Assembly (NCBI GenBank): GCA_028386065.3
Contig: JAKUCV010002500.1
Location: 201,200-265,199 of the forward strand
Source of the DNA: Turnera subulata
Taxonomy: Eukaryota; Streptophyta; Magnoliopsida; Malpighiales; Passifloraceae
DNA: 64,000 nucleotides
Direction: 5' to 3'
The notes under the pieces were generated by a model. That model did no database searches. It saw only the letters and a program-made list of their open reading frames with translations, and was not told where the DNA came from. Shown here piece by piece: positions 35,311 through 47,779 of the stretch. Numbering within the stretch: the stretch's first letter is position 1; each line of letters starts with the position of its first letter. A program made the position numbers and the translations under genes.

Positions 35311-36383
35311 ACTCAAGCCAAAGATTGCATCTTAATTTTTACACACAGACTCTAAAGATAACTCAAGACTATATAACCTGATTTGTGTTTAAGGAATGAA
35401 AAAGATATAATAGAAAAGGACTCGATAAACTCTAAAACGAAAGACACTCGGACTTTATCCCCATTATTCAGGGCCAATTTTTTTTCTTTAAAAAAAAAAG
35501 GTATTCCATCATTTTGTTTTTGGTTAATGAAAATGGATTCCGGGAATCATGCTCATGTCAGAAGATGGATTATATAATAATAATATGCGCGCTTGAGCAG
35601 ATTGATGTGGCAGTCAATGGGAATCACACAGGTGGAGAGTAGTATTTCAAGGTCAAGAAAGGGCAGCTCGGCCAGTTATGGATCTCTCTATATAAGTTAA
35701 AAGGTAAACCCATGATAACCATGTGTTATTGTTTCGGGAACATAAAAGAAAAGAAAATAATTGTACTAGAATAATATAGGAAATAAATAGTGTACCAAAA
35801 AAATAATATAGGAAACGGAAACCGTATATTGGTGGCTCCCATTAATTTTGAACATCAGCAGGCATTCGCATTGCCATAGATTTTGGGTGACCCCCCCCCC
35901 CCCCCCCCCAAAGATAAGGAGGCTGCTCTTTGTACTGTAGACTTAAATTTCTGCTCTGTCTTAAAAATAAAGCAAAAGGAAATCCCTTTTTTTTGTTTAA
36001 TTTGTCTTTTATTTTTATCTGTCTTAAACACAGTATTATTAACTGTTAAAAGGAAAAACAAAATATCACCGCACCGGGCTTCTTTTGCTAATAATAAATA
36101 AATATACACCACTGATAAGAAAACCAAGGACATAAGCGGTCCTATGTGGTCTTCTTGGATCCACTCAATGCCAAGTCCCCCACTTCTCCTTAATTCTCTC
36201 TGGCTCTGGACTGGACGGACATGAAGAAGACAAGCTTCTTTCTTTCTCTTTGTTTCTTCCCTCTTCGACTTGCATCGTTTCTTGGGTTGGGTGGTAACTA
36301 AAGAAGTTCCATTCTTGCACTCCGGGGCATTCGATCAGAGAAGGGTCTGTTTAGCTTCCCTTCCTCTCTGGGTTGTTTCGAGA
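35311..36383 (+). other. Upstream region of the solanesyl diphosphate synthase gene
   Basis: No separate gene is seen. It contains a 19-base C run (35891-35909). The last 200 bases are pyrimidine-rich (CTTCTTTCTTTCTCTTTGTTTCTTCCC near 36230), typical of a plant 5' UTR. A clear TATA box was not found. Confidence 0.45.
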
Positions 36384-39300
36384 ATGATATCAATGACGTG
36401 CTACAATCTCGACTTGGGAAGGACTGCTGCTCTTGATTTTGTGGCTTGTGGGTGCTCCTCCAATGCTTCAATCGCTCGTCGTTCTTCAAAGTCAGTTTCT
36501 TCAAGGACTTGTGCAACAACTAAAGCCTATGGTGCCAGAAGGCTACTTTTCCCCCGCAGAGATACTACCCCTCAGTGTAGAGTCTTTTCCACCAAGACCC
36601 CAGAGACTCTGCTTTCTGGTATTCTTTCTCCATCTTGCTTTGTTCTTCTTCATTCTATTCCTTTCTCTCGAGTTTGCAAGACTTGAGCTTTTCTTTTATA
36701 TATTGGTATGGTAGTAGCCTTGTGCTAGTTCCGGGCCTTACCAATATCTTCCACAAGTTCTACTCTGTGTAAATCTGTTCACACAAAATAAATAAATAAA
36801 TAAATAAAATCACTGTAATAACTCTAGGAGTAGCTTAGCTTATTTGGTGGCAGTTGTATTAGCTGTGTATAAGAAAATAATATGAGAAATAAACTGTTCT
36901 GTTTGCTTTTATGTAACATTTCTTGAATTTGATGCGACACGCCCTTTGCCCAACATGCCAATATCGGTAACTTGATTGTCCACCTTCCCTTTACCTGCTC
37001 TCTTCTTGACACATCAGCAGCTCTGGTTTTCTGCTTAAGTATCGCTATTGCCATTGCTTTATCGATTATGCCCTGAAATACAAATAGACGCAGCAGTTTC
37101 TTATTTGCGGAATCAATATGGGTGTCCTGCAAGGTCCAACTGAAGGGTTAGATATAAAGAAAGAATCAAGAGGACCAATTTCATTGTCAAATGCGTTTGA
37201 AGTTGTTGCTGATGACCTCCAAACACTTAACCAAAATCTCCGGTCGGTGAGTGCTCTTAAATAATGTGTTTGTGTTGGACCCTTAACTTTTTTCTTTTTC
37301 TTTCTTTCTTTTTTTTTTATCCTGTATGCTTGTGAAGATAGTTATAATGTGCGTTAACAATGTGGATATCTGATGCCTGTTAGCTTTAGGGTCTCGTCCA
37401 TGCTTTACATCAGGTGATGATCTTTTGGAATAGCTCTTTTTCCAAAACACAAAAACAAAACCAAAAAAATGAAACAAATCTTTTGGATTAGCTCTTTAAG
37501 GCTCATGTAATATTGCTCCTTCTGTATGTATAAATAAGTTTTACTGCATAATTGCTCCTTCTGAGGGTTGGCTATTAGTTCTTTGGTGAAATTGCCAGGG
37601 AGAAGTGGTGGTCTATATGGGATGTGACAGGGGGTCATGACAGTGGACTTGTGAGAGGGGAATGGTGCTGGTAACCGGGTTATGGTGATAAGATCCTCTA
37701 TTCATGTAGTTCATGTTAACATAGGCATGTATATATGTGAATAACCCATAAAAGATAATGCACCTAGTGAGTAAAGAAACTTGGTAGTGTTGCAATTTCC
37801 ATCTTCGTATCACTATAAGTTTTAGTTATGCTTGCTTATGTGTTTCAGAATCACCAGGGCAATATCCAGTGTGTCCTTGGTTTGTTTTAGTATCAAGAAA
37901 ACTGGTTACTTTGCTGCTGCATAACTTAAGGGAAGAAGTTAATTTCCTAGAGTTTAACCTTTTTCTATCGTTTAGCTGCTGCTTAAGAGGGAAGATGGTA
38001 AAATCTTACAATTAACCTTTTTTCCAATGGTGTACCTGTCTGCTTTTGTTGTCACTTAGCTGTTGCACTCTTTGAGCAAGCTTCAAATTTTTCCAGCCCT
38101 TTGATGAATGGCACAATGTTTATAGCTGATGTGGAGTAACTTCATTTCTAAATTTTTCATAAAGTAAATATATACATACAAATCTAATGAAGCTTCATTT
38201 CAAGATTGTTGGTGCAGAAAACCCAGTTTTAATGTCTGCAGCTGACCAGATATTTAGTGCTGGTGGGAAGAGGATGCGACCAGCTTTGGTATTTCTAGTG
38301 TCACGAGCCACAGCGGAAATGACAGGCTTAAAGTAAGACTCATCTGGTATTTTAGGACAAAGATTTGCAATGATGAATGAGATAGAAGATTCATTTGGTG
38401 GTGGTTTCCGTGCAGGGAAATTACGACAAAACATCGGCGTCTAGCAGAGATCATTGAGATGATTCACACTGCAAGCTTAATACATGATGATGTATTAGAT
38501 GAAAGTGACCTACGAAGAGGTAAGGCCGCAAATTTTCTAGTTAAGAATCGACGATGCTCCTGTATGTCAATATCTGATGTACATAAGTTGCTAGATGCAA
38601 ACAATAATCTGCTTTAGCATTTGCAGAAGCGTTCAAAGATCTACTTTCTGTTTCATGCATCATAGTCTTGTATTGCATGTTTGTCTTCATTCACGTTTAA
38701 GTGTATGTTGGAGCATTATTGCTACAGAAGCGAAAAATAAGCTGCTTTAGCATTTGCAGAAGCGTTCAAAGATCTACTTTCTGTTTCAAGCATCATAGTC
38801 TCGTATTGCATGTTTGTCTTCATTCACGTTTAAGTGTATGTTGGAGCATTATTGCTACAGATGCTAACTGCATTTGAGTATCTTGAGGTGTTATACAAAG
38901 TTTCCAATCAGTGCGATAGCAATTTTTATGTGTAGTAGTCTCATGTATTATAACAACTGAAAAACAGTCCTCAAGTGTATCTTGATTTGCTTTTTTGGCC
39001 TCATCTTTTAGAGGATTCTGAAGTACTACTTAAAAGCGTCTATTTTTGATTCACGGTGGATTTTAGTAACCGGGCTTGTGGTATGTGTAACTTCATATCC
39101 ATTGAGCTGCATTGCAACTCATATGCTGTCATGCTAACTTGTAAGACTTATGTTATTGGCTGCAATAGTTTGTCATGGATCTGAACAGAAGGCTGTTCTC
39201 CCACAGCTGAATCTGGGTGCGTGGTTATTGTGCTGTAAGTTGAGTAGGCTGTGGACATGGTTGTATATGATTTGTAACTGCTTACTTCTGTGACATGTTT

Positions 39301-40218
39301 GACATATACACTTCTGTTCCATGACTTAACAGTTGGCTTGTCTCAATGATTTTTATTTTCTTGCTGTTTTTCTATTATTTTTTTTGTTTTATATGTACAG
39401 GGAAAGAAACTGTTCATCAATTGTATGGAACAAGGGTAGCAGTACTGGCTGGGGACTTCTTGTTTGCTCAGTCCTCTTGGTACTTGGCGAATCTTGAAAA
39501 TATTGAAGTCATTAAGCTTATCAGCCAGGTAGATCTGAGAATCTTGGTAGGAATAGGTCTCTTTGAGTTAAGATTTTGGGAGAGTGAAGTTGAAGCAATG
39601 ATTATATTATCTGGGAGGGATTGAAATATTAGCGGGCGTGTTTAATAATTGAGAATATTGGAAGTGCAGGTGATTAAAGATTTTGCAAGTGGGGAAATAA
39701 GGCAGGCATCAAGTTTGTTCGACAGTGATGTTAAACTGGATGAGTATTTGATGAAGAGCTACTACAAGACAGCCTCCCTAATTGCGGCAAGTACCAAAGG
39801 AGGTGCCATCTTCAGCGGAGTCAACGGCAGTGTTGCGGAGAGAATGTATGAATATGGGAAGAACCTGGGTTTATCCTTCCAAATTGTTGATGACATATTG
39901 GATTTTACGCAGTCAGCGGAGCAGCTGGGGAAGCCAGCCGGCAGTGATCTGGGAAAGGGGAACTTGACAGCTCCGGTTATTTTTGCTCTGGAGGAATCAT
40001 CCAAGCTTAGAGAAATAATTGAATCCGAATTCTGCGAGAATGGTTCCCTAGAGGAGGCCATTGAGCTGGTTATGCAGTGTGGCGGCATTGAAAGAGCGCA
40101 TCAACTTGCCAAGCAGAAAGCTGATCTTGCAATTCAGAATCTCATTTGTCTTCCTCCCGGTGCCTGCCGTTCCACCCTTGAGGAAATGGTGCTTTATAAT
40201 CTTGAGCGGATTGACTAG
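36384..40218 (+). CDS. SPS: Solanesyl diphosphate synthase, plastid type
   Basis: A trans-long-chain prenyl diphosphate synthase that makes the C45 side chain used for plastoquinone-9. Six exons join in phase: 36384-36618, 37134-37246, 38205-38332, 38416-38519, 39401-39528 and 39670-40218, giving 418 residues (Arabidopsis SPS1, At1g78510, is about 406). Residues 1 to about 75 are a Ser/Arg-rich chloroplast transit peptide starting [14 protein letters not shown]. The core shows [13 protein letters not shown], the first aspartate motif DDVLD (183-187) in [52 protein letters not shown], the second aspartate motif DDILD (310-314) followed by [18 protein letters not shown], and the C-terminus [10 protein letters not shown]. 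All catalytic motifs are intact. The start was chosen over an upstream in-frame ATG (36270) because of the match to the Arabidopsis N-terminus. Confidence 0.96.
38609..38860 (+). repeat. Tandem duplication in intron 4 of the synthase gene
   Basis: A 119-bp unit starting CTGCTTTAGCATTTGCAGAA occurs at 38609-38727 and again at 38742-38860 (period 133), with only a few differences. It is purely intronic and recent-looking. Confidence 0.9.
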
Positions 40219-40700
40219 GTTTCCGAGCTTCTCACTGTTGGATGGAAAACATTGTTGTAACAAATCAGGCTATTCTAGTTCACTCCAGTCCAGTTCCGCT
40301 CCACAGAAGCTGCTGCTCCTGATTTCCTATTCATGAAGCCATAGAGGCTGTATATGATTTTTTTTTTTCTTACATTCATTTTCAGTTTTATAGCAAATAC
40401 GCTCAAAGAAAGAATACAATTTCCGAGGGATTGGTCGACAGAATAAAGATTTCTGAGGCCCGTAGAGCTGTACCATAAGATTTTTTGGGCTCACTCTGTA
40501 TTGTATTGTACTGTACTTTACTGTACTGTAGTAGTCTTTTGTTCTTCTGCAATAATTTATTTGCACTCCTGCAATTTCATTCTCAACTTAGGATACCGAC
40601 TCAATTTTGTAAGAAGATTTAATGTAGCACTTGTTCCTCTTTATATACGGAAAGATGGTCCATTTTCGTTCGTGGGTTGGAATAGCAAGATGCTGATTTC
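40219..40700 (+). other. 3' region of the synthase gene
   Basis: 3' UTR and downstream spacer. It contains a short GTACT-type microsatellite at about 40498-40532. No gene is seen. Confidence 0.5.
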
Positions 40701-41395
40701 ATTCATGAATTCTCTTGGTACACACGACGCATTACCTTGATTAAGTTCAGGAAGTCTCTTTTTAATGAGCGATCAAGGCTGGATTTCCACTCGGGGCATA
40801 TTTGAATGATAAATGCAAAAAACTCCAGATTGGGCCTTAAACCCTTGATAGAACCATTTTTGATCGGTGTGAATTGCAGGGTTAATACGCTCACTTTTGT
40901 ACACCTTGCTAGTAAGACCAGGCAATTCGCGTTGTCGCGTCGGTTTAACGGTAAACGGGTTTCGATTCTTCAACCCAACCCGACCCACTCGATAATCGTG
41001 TCGTGTCGTATCCAGTCTGTTTATTATCGTGTCAGGTTCGGGTTGACCCGCAAGGGTTATCTATTAAATCTAACAAGCATGAAAATCAATTAGAAATTTT
41101 TCTATTCTGCAGTTTGTTGTAATTTCAAGCAAATAGACATATTATTATATTTTCTCGTATCTCATATATTAAATAAAATTATAAATTTTAGAATCATAAT
41201 GTAATATTTAAAGCATTTATAAAAATATTTTTGAATAATTTTAGTAACTTTGGCATTAAATATTAAATATGTCTTATATTAAATCAATAAAATACTTATA
41301 CCCTGACTATAATCGGGTTATAAACAGGTACTTATCGGATTGGCGGGTCTGGCTGCGACCTGATCTGCTAATTTTAGTATCATATCGTGATATAG
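40701..41395 (+). repeat. Long direct repeat, copy 1
   Basis: It starts ATTCATGAATTCTCTTGGTA and matches 42469 onward at an offset of about 1768, with scattered substitutions and small indels. It contains a degenerate CGTGTCGTGTC-like, GGGTTGACCCG-rich block (near 40970-41060) and an A/T-rich second half ending near GATCTGCTAATTTT. I cannot assign a superfamily. Confidence 0.8.
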
Positions 41396-42468
41396 TATTT
41401 TACAGAATAAAGGAACAGAGAATGGAAATAGCATAAAAACAAATGGGAAATAACACACAGAGAGGAGTGTGTGAGTTTCCAATTACCAATTCCCAAATTC
41501 CAAAAGTACAGATAGAGTTCTCACAATGGTTATTAAATAACCCACTGCTAACCAATTCTCCGAATCTCTCTGGTAACAACTACAATTAAGTGGTCCTTAG
41601 AATATTCTAGGAGAATTATACTTTTAATTGAAACGACAATGGTCCTGCCGATTTACATTAAAGACATTAATAAAAGATATAATAAATAATAAAGATAACT
41701 CTATAATAGTTTCCCCTCCTTCAATTTCCCTTGTCCTCAAGGGAAAAATCTGGATAGCGAGCACGCAACTCATTAGCAAATTCCCAAGTAGCATCTTTAG
41801 GAGTGGAGTTGGTCCATTGAATTAGTAGGTGAGCTGCAGCTTTGTTTCCTCTTTTGACTAGTTCCCGAGCTAAAATTGCTTGTGGCGCAGAGTGTTGAGA
41901 GACAGGAGATGGAGGTAGTGAACCAGGAACAATATGAGTGCCAATAGAGGACTTAAGTCGAGAAACATGGAATACATTATGGATTTGAGCAGTAACTGGA
42001 AAATCCAGCTTGTAAGCAACCTTGCCGACACGATCAATGATCTTAAAGGGGTCATAGCATCATTGGGAATTTTTATGTGGACCATGAGTCTTCAAGCTCT
42101 TTTGCCTATAAGGCTGCAGTTTCAAATAAACCCAATCACCAATGGAAAATTGGCGATCAGAACGGTACTTATCAGCTTGATTCTTCATGCGAACTTGAGC
42201 AATGTCTAACTGATGTTTAAGGTGCTGAACAGATTCTTCTCGATCCAATAATAGGCGGTCTACAGCCTAAACAGAAGAATCCCTATGAAAATAAAGCAAG
42301 TGAAGTGGAGGAGGATACCCGTAAAAAGCTTCAAAGGGAGTGAGCTGAAGAGTGGTGTGGAAATTGGTATTATAACAATATTCAACTAGAGGTAACCACC
42401 GGCACCAGGAATTTGAGGAATCGCCTGCCATACAAAGCAGATATGTTTCAAGCCAGCAATTCATGAAT
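41396..42468 (-). mobile_element. Chromovirus-type Gypsy remnant (integrase end and 3' LTR part)
   Basis: Minus-strand fragments read integrase core remnant (CWLETYLLCMAGDSSNSWCR, then WLPLVEYCYNTNFHTTLQLT), then the C-terminal GPY-like block (FSIGDWVYLKLQPYRQKSLK), then a chromodomain-like tail (LLIQWTNSTPKDATWEFANE) ending near 41725. Just beyond lies a purine tract (GAAGGAGGGGAAAC, 41707-41720 on the minus strand) and about 300 bp of probable LTR to about 41400. It is flanked on both sides by the same 690-bp repeat. Confidence 0.8.
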
Positions 42469-43160
42469 TCTCTTTGTATACACGACGCATTACAATGATT
42501 AAGTTTAGGAAGTCTCTTTTTAATGAGCAATTAAGGATGGATTTCCACTCGGGGCATATTTGAATATAAATGCAAAAAACTCCAGAATGGGCCTTAAACC
42601 CTTGACATAACCATTTTGATCGGTGTGAATTGCAGGGCTAATACGCTCATCTTTGTACACCTTGCTAGAAAGACCAAGCAATTCGTGTTGCTGTGTCGGT
42701 TTAACAGTAAACGGGTTTCGATTCTTCAACCCAACCCGACCCACCGATAATCGTGTAGTGTCGTGTCCAAATTGTTTATTATCGTGTCAAGTTCGAGTTG
42801 ACCCGCACGGGTTATCTATTAAATCTAACAAACCTAAAAATCAATTAGAAATTTTTCTATTCTACAGTTGTTGTAATTTTAAAGCAAATAGGCATATTAT
42901 TATATTTTCTCATATCTCATATATTAAATAAAATTATAAATTTTAGAATTATAGTGTAATATATTTTAAAGCAATTATAAAAATATTTTTGAATAATTTT
43001 AGTATCTTTGGCATTAAATATTAAATAAGTCTTATATTAAATCAGTAAAATACTTATACCTTAAATATAATCGGGTTATAAACAGGTACTTATCTGGTTG
43101 GCGGGTCAACCTGCGATCTGATCTGCTAATTTTCGTGTCGTATCGGATCGACTTATTTAA
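42469..43160 (+). repeat. Long direct repeat, copy 2
   Basis: The partner of 40701-41395. The two copies share the start ATTCATGAATTCTCTT and the same internal order to GATCTGCTAATTTT. Confidence 0.8.
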
Positions 43161-43639
43161 CTAAATGGGTTGAAATCTCTGATCTATATCTACTAATTTC
43201 GTATCAGGTTGTCATGGCACTACGTGTTTTTTGCAGATATACTAGTATGTATATTCTTGACTTGTCCGGACAAAACAAATAGGGATTGGAATGCTAAGGT
43301 GGTGGAGAAGCATAGGAAAAGAAACAATGACGGTGACCAAGTTCCTGTGCTTATTCCACCTCACCAACAACTACATCTTTTATGTATGTATGTAAAACCT
43401 AAAATTCCTAGCCTGTAAAACCTTAAATCAGTGACCAAGTTTCTTTCTGTTTTGTTTTATGTATGCAATCTTAATTGAATTGAATTGGATTGGGTCGGGC
43501 AATGGTGGATCTAGGCTAAATTTTCTACGGCCCAATGTATGAAATATATTTAATTATTGGTAATGATATCCAAAAATTAAACATAAAAAAAAAAATTATA
43601 TCAAATAATGTAAAAAAAACAATCTGTTTCTTTTAATTA
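43161..43639. other. A/T-rich spacer
   Basis: Nothing beyond short chance ORFs is seen. Confidence 0.4.
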
Positions 43640-44400
43640 AGTTGAGATCGACGTGTCTTTATAAAATCAAACTCATCAATAATTGAATCTGTAGTGAACT
43701 TCTTGGTTATTTCCTTTTCAATATAAATGATTAACTAATCATCCAAAAATTGATTTTCATCATATTTCGAAGTCTTGTCTTGATAATCTTCATCACAGAA
43801 AATGTTCGCTCCGTATTTGTTGTTGATACTGGAAGAGTCAACACCAGTCTAATCAAAATGGTTGATCAGAGGATATATCTCTACTTTTCGTATTTTGACT
43901 AGCCATTGACATAATTCATGAACACCTGATAAACCTCCCGATCCAAGATGATTTAGAACATCATGCTCGAAATGTTGATGTTGCATTCTTAAATGCAATA
44001 AGTCTTGGGCAGTGAAATCTTCAGAATAAAATTTTTCAGGAAGTAGACAAATTTTATCAACATTGAATCCCTGAAACTTTCCTCTACGATCAAGAGCACA
44101 ACTAAGAGTAAGTAACTCTACTGCATGCTCATTAAATCTACTATCCAATTCTTGCAACTGATAATCATTTGCCACAGTAAACACATCAACACGATAATAG
44201 TGTTGCATACTTATCTCATCTTGTTGACTTTGAGATCGACCACGCCTTGGAATATAACGAGCATTGAAATCTAGAATACAAATATCATGATCCTCACAGA
44301 GTGATTTGGCTTTTGAAAAACAAGAATCTCATCCTGAATCCCTGAAACTCTTAATTAGTGCTTTTGTGCTTGAAAGCAGATGCATTGCACTTAAATATCT
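43640..44400 (-). pseudogene. hAT-family transposase C-terminal remnant
   Basis: The minus strand is open at 44208-43849 (YRVDVFTVANDYQLQELDSR, then FNEHAVELLTLSCAL, then GFNVDKICLLPEKFYSEDFT, then HFEHDVLNHLGSGGLSGVHE). It continues in broken frames with LVLTLPVSTTNTERTFSVMK and IIKTRLRN, the conserved hAT dimerisation (C-terminal) block. The preceding part (near 44400-44230) matches the DUF4371-type linker (IPRRGRSQSQQ). The N-terminal zinc finger and catalytic core are absent from this window or too decayed to see. Confidence 0.8.
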
Positions 44401-44538
44401 TGAAACTTTCGTTGTAAGGCTTGGCAAAGAAGGCTAGATATTTCGAAGTGTTCTTTCATCAAATGTAAAATGAAAACAAACTCGTAGGACACCAATTGAT
44501 TTAAAACTGATTCGACTTTACCATGTTGAGAATATGAG

Positions 44539-45153
44539 TGTTAGCACCTAAATTCTGCCCACCTTTTTATCGTGTTTTCGTCTTATGTCGCGTCCGAACT
44601 CCACCATGGTAGACCTCTTGATCTCCACGGCCCACAGACCGATCTCCCAACCTTGCAAAGTCGCTTGAGAGACCAAGATCAATTGATCTCCACGGCCCAC
44701 AGTCCCATCTCCCAACCTTGCTAGGTCACCCATAAGACCAAGATCAATCGTTCTACCTCCACGCCAGATCACTTGATTTTGACGGCAGATCACTTGATTT
44801 ACGTGACCACACGGATCACTTGATCTCTATGGCAGATCACTTGATCTCCCACGATCCTCACGAGTCCATGGTAGACCATTTGATCCCCAAGGCAGATCAC
44901 TTGATTGATCTCCCTAACCATGATCCATGATCTTCACGGCATATCACTTTATCGCAGATCATTTGACCCCTTGATCCATGGACTCGACGGCCTCACAAGT
45001 CACCCATCTGTCACAACAATCATTTAGCCTAGCCCCAACAACCAGACATGGACCCATAAAACAATCATTGTGACTAGCCACAACAACCAATCATGGACCC
45101 ACAACAACCAGACCATCCACTTTAGGCCCATGATTTTGACTTTGGTACAAACA
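44539..45153 (-). repeat. 3' LTR of the non-autonomous element (left copy)
   Basis: About 615 bp. On the plus strand it starts TGTTAGCACC and ends TTGGTACAAACA. It contains two units of a 65-70 bp repeat (CCAACCTTGC...GAGACC) and multiple GATCACTTGATC motifs. Confidence 0.7.
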
Positions 45154-45479
45154 GTTGCCCCCCTCAGCCTTTTAATGGAAAGTGACTGAACATTGAAGGG
45201 GTGTTTGCTTGGTCTACCAAAATCATGGATACAAAGATGACCTTGAGTGACAGCAAGCAAACGCTGAAGACGGATGAGCTGCATCGGCCAAGGACATCCT
45301 AAAAACCAACTTTGTCAATCAAAGAGTACCAAAGCTAACTCCATCAGTAGGGGACCGACCAAAGTTGGCCATATCAGATAGGATCACCCAAGGACAACCC
45401 CATCGGTCAAGGATTGCTCAAAGTCAACTCATCGGTCAAGGGTAACTCAAAGTCTACCCCATCGCTCAGAGGTAATCCA

Positions 45480-45780
45480 AAGTAGGATCACTAGGATCGA
45501 TCTCCAGCCTCAATCGATCCAAAGAAGCCAAAGTCGTATCAGCAATCTCCAACCTCTATCGATCCAAAGAAGCCAAAGTAGGAGTGATCTTCAACCACCA
45601 TTGAACAAAAGCAAGCCAAAGTTAGGCCACTAGGAGCGATCTTCAAGCTCTATCGATTCAAAGCAAGCCAAAGTAGGATCACTAAGAGTAATCTCCAACC
45701 AGTATCAATCCAAGGAAAAATTTGGATCACCAGGGGAGACCTTCAACCTTCAGTGATCCAAGGCAAGAGCTAACGGACCA
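45480..45780 (+). repeat. Degenerate tandem repeat of about 60-65 bp
   Basis: At least four to five units with the order CCAAAGTAGGATCACTAGGA, then GATCTCCAACCTC-ATCGATCC, then AAAGAAGC. They are imperfect and show no long ORF. They lie just inside the 3' LTR of the minus-strand element. A looser series, CATCGGTCAAGG-AA, precedes them at 45340-45480. Confidence 0.7.
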
Positions 45781-47779
45781 CTAAGGCTAATCTCCATTCT
45801 CTTGCAGGACCAAGTTGGATAGACACCAAATAGAGATCATTGCATCCGAACTGCTAAAAGGATCAAGCTAGTCTGACTTCTAATCAGGTGATTAACGACC
45901 GATATCAACAGAGCGGTCTTCTCTTTTTATATTTTTTTTGTTTTTTCGCAATGGTCGATAACCGAAATGATCAACTTTTTGAAATATAACATACATCTTT
46001 TTTTTGACCGATATCCACGGTCATTTTTTTATTCAACAAAGCGTGCTTTTATGCGACCGATGTCAATTGTTGTCTCTGCCATGCATAACCGGCCCCAACA
46101 GGCGGGTTAGGAGGATTAAATGCCACCATGTTCATTGTGGCTGCTCGTGGTTGGAAAGGATCAATATCTACCTACATAGGCCCTCTCTGGTTGAAGGCGC
46201 CATTACCCCCTGGTTAAATTCGGGGACCATGTTGGGCCCTCTATTCAAGTTAAAAGCTCCATTGCCCCCTGGTGATAGTCATCATACTGGGGAACCACAT
46301 TCGGATTAAAAGCTACCCGGTACTCAAAATTTTGGGGCGACCGTTAATGAAAATGACCTGAGCTACTGGGACCTGAGCGGAGCGTTATGGTGGAGATCAT
46401 TGACGGCCCGTTGACCTCCAACAATGTGACCATGTGGACTACCCTGGGATTGGTAACCCTAATGAGTGACTGGGCCATTCGGTTGGCCTTGCTGGCCAAC
46501 CCTTGGAGCGATGAGTTGAGCCCCCTAACCGACACCACTGGTCTATCAAGCTCCATTCCCCATCTCCAGAGCTACCTAGCCTCATGGCCTTAGAGTACCA
46601 TGGTTGTCCCCTGCAAAACCCTGGTTAAGAAAACCCACATTGTTACTGTTTTGAGGAATAATTGGATTAAAGCCCCGAGGTTGAGGTTGAGTGACGAAAA
46701 ATTCCAAGCGATCCATCTTTTAGTTGACCTGTTGCAAGGCCGCATTGAGGGTCCTACTGAGCATATTTATCAACCGTGCCTCTGCCTCTTGGCTCTGGCG
46801 TAAATTTTGCTCCTAAACAACGGCTGTGATTATGGCCAACCCGCCCTCTGTAAAGACGGGCCTTTCGTACTTGGACACTTGTTTTTGCACAGCAAAAGAT
46901 TCTGCAACATGAACCGATGCTGCAGCCGCCTGTTGTGCGGAGAGATGCCCAAAATTGAGCAGCTTGGTGAGGGATGGTGAGCTGAAAACTGAACCCTCTG
47001 TCCCTTTCTTCCCTTGCTCCTAGGAAGCTGGTTCTTCATTGCCGGCGAAAGGATTATCTTCATTTGAATCTCCCTCACTCGACCTTCTTCTTGCCCTCAG
47101 CCTTGCTCTGGCCGACATGTGGATCTGCCAAGGTTTCGGCCTTGCTCTGGCCGACTAACGAATCCTTGATCTCCTTGATAAGAGTATCCACTTTCTACTT
47201 CCCATGCTGTTTGTCAATTTGGGACTGACGATCACCCAGCTCGCGGCGTCTTGCGCTCGCAAGGGCATTGGTAAAGCCTGGTTGTTTCTGCAGATCTTCC
47301 TTAATCACCTCTTGAGCCAGAATGATCTCTTCCAAGACCTGTCTGAGCGCTTATTTCTTGTTTCTAGAATGATGAATGCTTAGAAAAAAGCTTCTACTGT
47401 GGAACGTGGGTCTCACCGGGCGTGCTAAAAACTGTTCGCTCAATGAACAGCAAGCAACCCTCGGCTACCGGATCCGATCGCTGAAGGACCGAACGGACGG
47501 TGTCGTGCATCCTTAAACCGGGTTTTGGTATTTTTTGGTAAACCAGGCTAAACTAAGTTACACTAAAGACATGATAAATCTACACTAAGGTGTAGTAAAG
47601 GAAATATAGAAATTGAATAAGATTGATAATAAGTTGATTGTTTTTGGTTTTGGATCCCCGTACAAGAGTAGTCAGCAGCCTTTAAACTCAATAGATGTTT
47701 TTAATCATAAATTAAGATCTTGTTCAAGTTCAAAATACAATCCTTTCAAACTTGATCCTAACCTTCCCCGAGAATCCGT

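Noticed and set aside
40701..43160. A complete LTR retrotransposon with the 690-bp repeats as LTRs
   Set aside because: The enclosed integrase fragment has its own purine tract and LTR-like sequence before the left repeat begins, no primer site was found beside the right repeat, and no target duplication was found.
44548..45284. Minus-strand frames over the GATCACTTGATC region
   Set aside because: They follow the repeat units of the LTR and show no protein family.
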